From: Paralichthys olivaceus
Lineage: Eukaryota > Chordata > Actinopteri > Pleuronectiformes > Paralichthyidae
Length of the DNA: 64,000 bases
Reading direction: 5' to 3'
Assembly (NCBI RefSeq): GCF_024713975.1
Contig: NC_091099.1
Location: forward strand, 6,822,501 to 6,886,500
Below, in pieces: positions 26,261 to 34,924 of this stretch. A program made the position numbers and the translations under genes. The notes under the pieces are model-generated. The model saw only the letters and a list, made by a program, of their open reading frames with translations, made no database searches and was not told the DNA's origin. Positions within the stretch are counted from its first letter, which is position 1, and each line of letters opens with the position of its first letter.

Positions 26261-29200
26261 ATGGAAGCCTTTGCTGAACTACAGGCTGCAAGCATGTCGA
26301 CGTTGTTTGACGAGATCAGCCAGCAGCTGGACTTCTCTAGCTGTGGAGAGGAGGGGAGCAGCAGCAGTGACAACAGCTATGATGACTTCACCCCCACGAT
26401 CCGCAGTCCCAGAATCCGCAGTCCCAGAATCCGCAGTCCTAGAATCCACAGTCCCAGCATCCGCAGTCCCAGCTCTGCGTGCAGGACACCCAGGATCCAA
26501 CGCCACCGCAACAGAAGTCACACCTTGTCTTCCCCTTTACAGTGCACCAGCCCCATACCTTACGCCTCCTGGAGGAAACTGAGGCTCTGTGACTCCCCCA
26601 GCACACCCAAGGTGGCGAAAACATATTGTCCTTAATGTACCCAGGTAGTCTTGGATGATTCATCACACGTCAAACCAGTTTAAATTCAATAAAATAATCT
26701 GCATTTTTCAGAGTCTGCTCTCAAAGTCGTCCAACCCTTGCTCCAGCTCTAAGATAAGTTGCAAACAGAGGAGCCTGCATTTCCCCTCGGCTTCAGCAAA
26801 CCTCTTCCAGGCGCCTTCCGTCAACGTTAATCCCTTCACCCCTGACACTGTACGCAGGAACAGTGAGCAGCAGTGGAGGAGCAGCTGCAGGAGTGATGAA
26901 GATGACGACTATGGACACAGGTGAACTGCTGCTTGTTGTGATATTGTGGATTGGTCAGGGCGTGAACTGTAAACACTCACATTACAGGGAAATTATTATT
27001 TATATTAGGATGCAGGTGTCACAATAAAAGCGGTTATTTTTAACACCAAACACTTACAGATTCCCACAAACTGGTTTTGATATGTGGGGGGAGATAGAAA
27101 TGTTTTGAGTCCATCTTGCTGTTTGTACTGCCCTGACACGGCACGCCTGATTTTTAAACCCCTTACAAATGCACTTTTAAGGTCTAAAGGTCCTTCTCCA
27201 TCTTCCAGGATAAAACACAGCCTAACGTCATCAGAGGAGGACGATGAGGCCTTTCTCCCACGAAAGGTACAGCTATTTTTATCCGTGCTTTCTGGTGAAC
27301 GTAACCCTCCCTCTCAGATGCCTCTGATGTGATTTCATCAGCAGGCTTTGTCATCTTCAGCTGCCTCCTCACTCACTGTTTTGTCCAACAAATGACGTGC
27401 TGCTAGTTCCGGGATTTCTCTGAGGATTCTCCAAAAAACACTTCCACCATGGAAGTGTTTCCTTATTTGGTGGCACAACAAAGAAAACCCCCGGTTCGCC
27501 AGGCTGTGATCAATCTGGAGATAGGAACATCTGTGACGTGTTGTGTTCCTTCTTTGGAAATCTCTTTGGTTTTTACCACAAGGCCCTCCGTCTGTTTATC
27601 TGGCAGAGACGAGCCGTCCAAACCTTCATGCTGTCACGTTATGAGAGTGAGTTCCTGGAGCTAGAGTGCATCGGCGTGGGCGAGTTTGGGGCCGTGTACA
27701 AGTGTGTGAAGAGGCTGGATGGTTGCTTGTACGCCATAAAACGCTCTCGGCGGCCCCTCGCAGGCTCTGCCAATGAGTGAGTCAGCACCATGTTGCACTC
27801 GCACACAGCCTTTTTCATTATTTGGTTCCTGATTTGATCAAATGAACCCTTGCCCCTTTTTTAAACGTCCTTCCAGGCAGCTGGCCCTAAAGGAAGTGTA
27901 TGCACACGCTGTTCTAGGGCACCACCCACATGTCGTCCGTTATTATTCAGCATGGGCAGAGGACGACCACATGATTATTCAGAATGAATACTGTGATGGT
28001 AAGTTTCACATTAACATCCACAGTGCATAATAAAGTTAAATGATTAACTGTTTTCACCTGTAATGGTTTATTTATTAGCAAGGTTAAACAAAAACAGCTA
28101 AACTGTAAAATGTGTTTAACCACTTAAAACATTAATGTTTTTAAGATATTTTAGTGTCTAAAATTCAGATTTAATGAATTTTGGACAATTTGAGATGCAA
28201 CAGAAACCATGTATGAAGATATTGGTGATAAATTCAAGGTTAAACAATAACTACTAAACTGATTTATACAAAACTTGGTGGAGGGATGGGGCCAACCCAG
28301 TTTTTGCTACCAATCAAGGACTTTCTTTAACATCCCAATATATATAATTGTATTCAGGGAATAATGCACAGATCTTGATTAACAATTTTTTTTTAATGCA
28401 GGCATATTTAGTGGGCAGTAGGATTGTTGGTATAAGTTTGTGTTGTACTGAGTGCCACATTAGTTGTAAATATGTTTAGGCAAGACATGTACGTGTGTGT
28501 GTTGAGCCAGGTGGAAGTCTCAGTGATGCCATTGTGGAGAAGCAGGTGCAATGTGAGCTGTTTTCAGAGGCAGAATTGAAAGATCTGCTCTTACAAGTGT
28601 CCATGGGTCTGAAATACATCCACAGCACACGCCTGGTGCACTTGGACATCAAACCAAGTAAGTCTTGTATAGTGGTTCTCACTTAGCGTTTCCTTGCACC
28701 CTCTGACGGTGTTTCACCTCTGCAGGTAATATATTTATCTGCCAGCGTCCCTGCCCCACAATAGCAGGTGAGGGGGAGAGTGAGGAGGAAGACGACAGGA
28801 GCGCTTCTGCAGGAGTCATTTACAAAATTGGTATTGCATTTGATATTAAATAAGTGTCTTCTTTTTTTTTTGTTTTTAATGTGTTTGCTGTTAGTTGTGA
28901 TTTCTGTTGTTTTCTGCAGGGGATCTGGGTCATGTGACATCAACCAGCAGTCCTCAAGTTGAGGAAGGGGATAGCCGCTTTCTGGCCAGTGAGGTCCTGC
29001 ATGAGGTAAAAATGTGTTGCAAGAAGTAGTTTTGGATATTGAGCTGCTATTGAAATTCATAGATCCAGTATCCAACATCTATGTGGACTGTCTTTCTGCT
29101 CCGCAGGATTACAGCCACCTCCCCAAGGCCGACATCTTTGCTTTGGGACTCACGGTGCTGCAGGCAGCTGGGGCTCCTCCTCTACCTCAAAACGGAGATG

Positions 29201-30103
29201 AGTGGCACAGCCTTCGGGAGGGAAAGCTGCCGGAGCTGCCGCAGGAGCTATCACCTCCCTTCAGAGGCCTCATACAGGTACTCCAACGTAATGGAAGAGA
29301 TTCGATTTCAGCTGCTTCCTCTTTCGATGTCACTTATAACTGGTGTATTCTGTATGGTTTTATTTTTTGGCCAGTTGTTGCTTGATCCAGACCCGAGAAA
29401 GCGTCCATCTGCCAAGGAGCTTTGCAAGCATGCAGTGTTGAGGGAGGAGAGGACTGGGAGGCTCGCCGCTCAGCTGCGTAGAGAGCTCAACGTGGAGAAG
29501 TTCAGAACGGCCATGCTTGAAAAGTAAGAAGGGATAATGAAGGGTAATTAAAGCTGCAGCCCTGATTCTGGGCTCCAGGCTGCTTAAATGTAATGGGTCT
29601 CATTCACCAACTGTTCTTAAGAAGAAATGTCTTCTTAAAACCCACATTTGCAGTTTTAAAGAAGATTCTTACATTCACCAATGTTTACTTATCTGGAATT
29701 TTTTCTTGTGTAAGAACAGAATCTACACACACTGATGTATGGTTACTTAAGTATGAAAACCCACAGATCATTCATTTAAAATAAGGGGGCAAGTACATCT
29801 GTTTTTGAAGCTCTGAATTAACATCAAAATGACCAGTAGGTGGTGCAATTTTATTGAAAACTGACAGATTATTGACATGCACTCTGTTTTATTAAATTAT
29901 CACATTGACGATATTATTTAAATTCCCTTCTCTGCAGAGAGCTCCAGGAGGCTCGTCAGGCAGCACTGTCCCCCAAGCAGAGCCTTCCTCCTGGGCTGAA
30001 AGCTCCTGTCAAGATGGGCGCTCTACCCAGATCAGGGAGGAGACTTGTTGGTCGGAGCACAGTGCGATCCATTAGCTATGATTTCTCTGGATATGGAGTC
30101 TGA
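26261..30103 (+). CDS. wee2: Wee1-like protein kinase 2 (Wee2/Wee1B)
   Basis: Nuclear kinase that puts the inhibitory phosphate on the tyrosine (Tyr15) of CDK1; WEE2 is the oocyte form holding meiotic arrest in mammals. Eleven coding exons encode 577 aa (human 567): 26261-26611, 26712-26920, 27209-27266, 27607-27776, 27877-27998, 28511-28657, 28726-28830, 28920-29005, 29107-29277, 29375-29523, 29938-30103. The N-terminal about 215 residues are disordered with many SP/TP sites and five IRSPR-like repeats (about residues 47-71). The kinase domain follows: glycine loop GVGEFG (229-234), lysine in YAIK (251), HLDIKPSN with catalytic Asp349, and the Wee1-type DLG (389-391) instead of DFG. An acidic insert (EGESEEEDD) precedes the activation segment. 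The AGK-DENND11-WEE2 order supports wee2 rather than wee1. A second in-frame ATG at 26294 is possible; I took the first after the acceptor at 26246. Confidence 0.95.
26399..26473 (+). repeat. Five 15-bp tandem repeats coding IRSPR in wee2
   Basis: ATC CGC AGT CCC AGA repeated five times, encoding IRSPR three times, then IHSPS and IRSPS. Most differences are single bases, so the array looks recently expanded. Each unit adds one Ser-Pro site. Confidence 0.95.
28245..28470 (+). repeat. Dispersed teleost repeat family 1, truncated copy
   Basis: In the wee2 intron between coding exons 5 and 6. Contains the family phrases AACTTGGTGGAGGGATGGGG and GGGAATAATGCACAGATCTT and ends near GTACTGAGTGCCACATTAG. 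Confidence 0.65.
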
Positions 30104-30366
30104 AAGTGTGACGCACATGTGTCTCCCTCTGAAACAAGATGGTGGTAAAAATGCAACATGTTAAAGTGAGGACCGTACGAGATTATCTGTTCCAGACTGG
30201 CACTGGAAACGACAATCATGGATGGACGACTGATGTAACTGTTGGAGGACGTTGGACAGCGTCAGTTTAACACAGATTATCCTTTCAAACGTCAAGTGAT
30301 ACATTTCAACATCATGTATCTGCTGAAGACCAATGTCAAGGTCTTGTTTTATTTTTTTTAACTGTA

Positions 30367-30372
30367 AATAAA
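30367..30372 (+). terminator. wee2 poly(A) signal
   Basis: AATAAA about 265 bp after the wee2 stop, followed by T-rich DNA. Confidence 0.7.
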
Positions 30373-30627
30373 CATTTTAATCATTTTTATTGATTCTTTA
30401 ATTTTAATCAGCTCTACAATTCTTCTCTGGGGTTTAAGTACATTTAAAAAAAAAATGCTATTAGACAAAGCTGAAGCAGGGAATTTCCAGCACAGAGTTG
30501 CTCTTATCTCCAGCTGCAGTAAACTGCACGACACTGTAACCACAAACAATGCTTCACTGAGCCATCACACTTCACATGAAATGCTTGTCATTCCACTGTT
30601 GACTAGACTGGCACTAAATAGAACACA

Positions 30628-30670
30628 TGCTTCTGCCAAGGCCCAACAGTCACCTTACATTCAACCAAAC
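30628..30670 (-). repeat. Dispersed teleost repeat family 1, fragment
   Basis: Short fragment with CCAAGGCCCAACAGTCACCTT, in the wee2-bid spacer. Confidence 0.55.
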
Positions 30671-30719
30671 ATCCTGTGAACTATTTTGCATTTTATTATT
30701 TAAATTATTACAGATCATT

Positions 30720-30960
30720 TCTATGAAGTAAAATTTGACTGTTGTAGTTGATTAAGGGCAAAGTACATCTTCTTCTACCAGTGACTTAAAAAGGCACTTC
30801 ACAGGCTAATCTATAATGATGCACTATATTTTAAATGATGTGTACTCAACATCTTGATATTTGAAGTCACTCATAAGCTGTAAAATGTGGTAAAAGAATA
30901 AAGTACAATATTTTCTTGTGCTTAGGTACTTTACTTTCACAAATGTACTGTACATTCATC
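30720..30960. repeat. Decayed dispersed repeat rich in AAAGTACA/GTACTTTACTT
   Basis: AT-rich segment whose phrases (AAAGTACAATATTTT, TTAGGTACTTTACTTTCAC) resemble the teleost repeat seen more fully at 51355-51868. Boundaries are approximate. Confidence 0.4.
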
Positions 30961-30974
30961 CCACAATTAAAGCA

Positions 30975-31150
30975 TCATAACTAGAATGACACTCTGTAGA
31001 GTTCGTACGTCCACCGAGGCCCAACAGTCCCCTCGTGAAACCACATTTAAATGTACAAGATCTGGATTTGTATCTGGATCTGCACATAAATATCAGTCCC
31101 CTAAATATACCTGATTGTTTTCTCTCATCAAGATGAATTAGTCTCTAGAC
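30975..31150 (-). repeat. Dispersed teleost repeat family 1, copy
   Basis: Reverse-oriented copy beginning near ACTAGAATGACACTCTGTAG, with CGAGGCCCAACAGTCCCCTCG at 31017 and the block TATCAGTCCCCTAAATATACC. Confidence 0.7.
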
Positions 31151-31405
31151 TAGGAAGACTTCAGTTGTCGTAAAAACTCAAAGGGTTTAGTTTGTCCGCT
31201 GTGAAGAACATGGCGACCTCCGTGGAGAGGACCCGCTCCCGATGTGAATATAAAGTGTTTACATATAAAGGGCTCATTCTCGGGTAAAGGAAACAGAAAA
31301 TTGAAATGATCACACACTAGTTTAAACCTCACTATGATTATTTTATATAGATTTTCTGCCAACAGATCCCATCCGCCTAAAACCTAACACACTGGACCTT
31401 AAAAT
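31150..31405. repeat. Second dispersed teleost repeat upstream of bid
   Basis: Contains the recognisable phrases GACCTCCGTGGAGAGGACCC and ACATATAAAGGGCTCATTCT and ends in CACACTGGACCTTAAAATG, which I know from a common percomorph repeat ('aggtccagtgtgtag' in the other direction). It ends only about 75-100 bp before the probable bid first exon. No ORF. Confidence 0.6.
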
Positions 31406-31479
31406 GAGTGTTGAAATTTCCGACGGCGAAGAATGCGTCATGATGCGTTCACACCCCCTCGCCGTAGAAAAAGGAAGCT

Positions 31480-31576
31480 GCAGTTGTTTGGTTCGCTGGG
31501 ATCGATGAACGGCGCGTCACTGATCGATACCACTTATTCTCAGGAGGTCAACAGTTTCCCGGCACGAGACACGAAT
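31480..31576 (+). promoter_or_regulatory. Probable bid non-coding first exon
   Basis: GC-richer block ending in a strong donor, CGAAT|GTGAGTC, at 31577. A matching acceptor (GTGTAAG) at about 31854 precedes the coding exon by 23 bp. Inferred only; the 5' end is unknown. Confidence 0.4.
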
Positions 31577-31877
31577 GTGAGTCAAATTATTTAATTTACT
31601 TTTGCGATTTGATTCGGTCAAGCTAACGCGGCTAGCTAGTGCATAAACCAGTGCATAAACTTTAAACTTAGCATTAGCTTAGCTTCCCCTAGCGAGCTGA
31701 AAGTGAAATAAGTATTTTTTTTTTACGTCGTGGTTGTGAATAGTAACTTCTATGAATGTTCAGGCGTCACTAGTTTAATTTAGTGCGTAGCTTCCTCCTT
31801 GACGTAACTTTAAGTGACTTTCATCTCCTCCATCTGTGTGTGTCTGGGTGTAAGAGGCGGAGTGGGTTGCTTCCTCG

Positions 31878-33409
31878 ATGGACAACCTGTGCATGGATGT
31901 GACCGGTGGTTCGAGCGTCGCCCTGGTCATCCTGGCCTTCCTCCAGGCGGACTGTCGGGACTCGGAGTTCAGGAAGGAGCTGCATTCTCTGGGCAACGAG
32001 TTCAAACTCACCCGGGACATCAACTGCAATGCCCCCAGCATCGACCAATTGGAGGACGGTGACCTGGAGACCGACGGCCATCTGCCCGGCGGCGTGTCCG
32101 TGTCTCTGCAGGATATTCAGCCCTCAGTGGAGCTGCAGTGGCCAAGTGAGCACCTTCAAACTAAATACACCTCTAACTGACACCAGATCAGCTGTGTGGG
32201 GGTTTAGTTGACAAAAGTGAAATCTGATTAATTTGAGGTAAACACACACAGACTCAAATCTGCACATAAACACACTTGTTTACCTGTTTAACAGCCATTA
32301 GAACAACCCAGCTCTCTCACAGAGCTCAGAGCTCTGGCATCCATTTCTTTCATTTCATCAAGTTGTTTCCATTTACAGTAACAGACAGTCTGTAAAGTAA
32401 AGTGAAAGCAGGAAGTGGCAGCTGTTTGTCAGACTTCTATTAAAAGCATCAAGTAGTTCTTCGTCTGTCCTCCTTGTTGAATCCAGACACACTGGTCATT
32501 TTTTAAAATCATTCATTATTATGTTTTCCTGCAGGGAACGATGAAGCTGTAGCTAACATTCAGCAGGTCGCAGAGGGGCTGAGAGAAATCGCAGCCCAGC
32601 TCGAAGAAAGTGTCCTGGCCCAGGCCACCAGCAACCTGAGGAGGAACATATCAGACTCCCCCTCTGAGGTGAGTCTGCTGTCAGCATTTATTTACAGGCT
32701 GTCGATGATGTTCATTAGTTGTAATAACTTGGACAAACTTTGTTTAATACTATCACCGAATAGATGAAATAGATAATATAGTGCAAGAGCTTCCACTATT
32801 GTTTTCAAATGAATTAAAACTATTACTCTGTTCTTAGGTTTCTCTGCTTATAAACCACAGAGGAAGCGACACAATTTGTCTTGTTATCAGTCACTAGACA
32901 ACACCTACCGATTCATTAAATGTGACATTTGCTGTTTTAAACGATGTCCTTGTGGATGCACCGTAGGCCTTTGCTGTTAGAGCGTACAAACTGTGTACAT
33001 TTATGTTTTGAGGAAGAAATGATTGACTTCTGGAGCAAAATCTGGATTGTTTACCATTTTCTAAAACATTGTGAGATAAGACATGTCAGAATGTTTGTGA
33101 ATTTCATAAGAAATAATGAAAAGATTTGTAATCTTAAGAAAGTGCAATATACATACTTTGTTTTAATTAACTAAAGCCACAAACCATGAGTGATGTTATT
33201 TGTATTTCCAGCAGTGGAAAAACCATCTGACCTTGGAGGTGGATCGGATAATGAGGCACGGCATTGGTCTGGAGCATCTACCTCAGGAGCGGGTCTTCAT
33301 GGCCCTCACTCTCACCCTGGTTAAAGGAGTCTGTGAACAGGCCCCACAGCTTCTGAGGAGCCTCTTCTACGCTGCACTGCAGTACATCACCCCTGCGAGG
33401 GCCAGGTGA
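31878..33409 (+). CDS. bid: BH3-interacting domain death agonist (Bid)
   Basis: Pro-apoptotic Bcl-2-family protein that links death-receptor caspase-8 to mitochondria: cleaved Bid moves to the outer membrane and activates Bax/Bak. Three coding exons, 31878-32145, 32535-32668 and 33215-33409, encode 198 aa (human 195). The N-terminal helix matches (LVILAFLQ, then FRKELHSLG). LETD-G at residues 63-67 aligns with the human caspase-8 site LQTD-G, leaving an N-terminal glycine on the fragment. The BH3 region is VAEGLREIAAQL at about 101-112; hydrophobic spacing is right, but the usual G-D pair is A-A. The C-terminal Bcl-2-fold helices are EQAPQLLRSLFYAALQYI. The exon 3 acceptor is a tandem CAGCAG, so an isoform with one extra Gln (exon from 33212) is possible. 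Identity also rests on the bid-bcl2l13-atp6v1e1-slc25a18 order shared with human 22q11. Confidence 0.92.
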
Positions 33410-33727
33410 CTTCAGAGCCGCTGCCTGACAGGAAGTAACACGTACATGTGGTGGGACAACGCCTAAATCTGAAACTGGCATCTGCTCCTCATGACCAGTC
33501 CAGTGAGAACGGAGCAGTGCAATGGTCAGTGTAGTCAACACTTTTTAAACTGATGAATCATTTGATTTTCAGTATTCTGGAATCAGGAAGTATGAGTTTG
33601 TGACACTTGGAAGTTTTTTGTGGTTTTCTGTGCTCTGAATCTTTCTGCCTGTTGACTCTTTACTTAAAACTGTTTGTTTATATTTGAAATACGTGCATTT
33701 CTTTGTATTCTGTCATTGTACAACTTG

Positions 33728-33836
33728 AATAAATACAGTATTTCTGTGATTTTTTTTTTTCTTTTCAATCTTTTTTTTCATGTCATAAATGTTGAGTTTG
33801 TATAAATGAAATTACACTGTTGAACATTGTAATAAA
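33728..33836 (+). terminator. bid poly(A) signals
   Basis: AATAAA at 33728-33733 followed by a T-rich run, and a second AATAAA at 33831-33836. The distal one faces the bcl2l13 signal on the other strand. Confidence 0.75.
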
Positions 33837-33868
33837 CCACTGCAAAAGAGCTCTTTTTGATCCAAATT

Positions 33869-33874
33869 TTTATT
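33869..33874 (-). terminator. bcl2l13 poly(A) signal
   Basis: TTTATT on the plus strand, AATAAA on the minus strand, about 1.05 kb after the bcl2l13 stop. Only 32 bp separate it from the opposed bid signal. The stretch 33875-34924 is therefore probable bcl2l13 3' UTR with no other feature seen. Confidence 0.7.
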
Positions 33875-34924
33875 TTTCACATTTCATAATCAGTGTATTT
33901 CAGGAAAGTCAGAGTACAAAGTGTCTTTTAAATCCATCCTGCTCTGTACAATGACACTTTCCCTTAGAGAGCAGGTAGAGTATTTTAATGTGGAATATTG
34001 AGACATACACGGAATCATCACTCCTGTATCTGAAAAACCCTTAGCAACAAGAATTAATATCTTATACTGTGACTTAGTGTACTAGACTGTTTTATTTGGG
34101 ACTTCACGACTCTGGACCCAGAGGTATTTAATGCAGCAGCAGAACTGTACCCTGGGAAACATGAAAATACTTGAACCCATCAATGTTTCAATTCACAAGC
34201 CAAAACATGCTGCGTGTTCAGTGAAACACATCCCTTGTGCAACATGGACAAACAGAACAAATCTCAACTAAAATGTCTGTTGTGCAATCCAGATGTCTCA
34301 CAATGAATCACATTGCTGGTTTCAATTTCAATATTATACATTTGGTTTGTTTACCAGAGAAAGTATCAGAAGTCAGGGGGAACATTTATAACTCGATGCT
34401 GCTTTGCAGGATAGAAAACCTGAACTCACGGCAATAATAAATGTGAACTTATTATTTTTTTTTTTAAACGTGAACTTTTTCTTTAGCTCAAGATGTGTCG
34501 TCATGGAATCTTCCATTGAGTCTACACTGAGTCAAATGACACAATACTAACAGAAACGCTGCAGACACAACAGAAACTGAAAATAACAGAACAGGGATAA
34601 GAGTCGCACTTTGTAATCAAGGAGATTAAGCACTGGAGATTTACAAGTTTAAACTAAGTAAGAAATTAAGGAACAAATTGGAGTGCATCCTTTTCCCCTT
34701 TCTGTGTTTGTGCCTGGTGGAGTGAAGCAGAGAGGAGTTGTGGAAGTAAAGATGAGGATGAGTTGAAACCTTCAAAAATCAGATGAAAAAACTAATCGGC
34801 CTCATTTGATAAATCCAACACAATTTGTAAGGAGAATCCCACCATGTGTCTACTAATACATTAATTACTAATTCAACATCCTGTAATGTGCATTCCTCTC
34901 CCCTGAGAAAGAAACTTCTCTATT

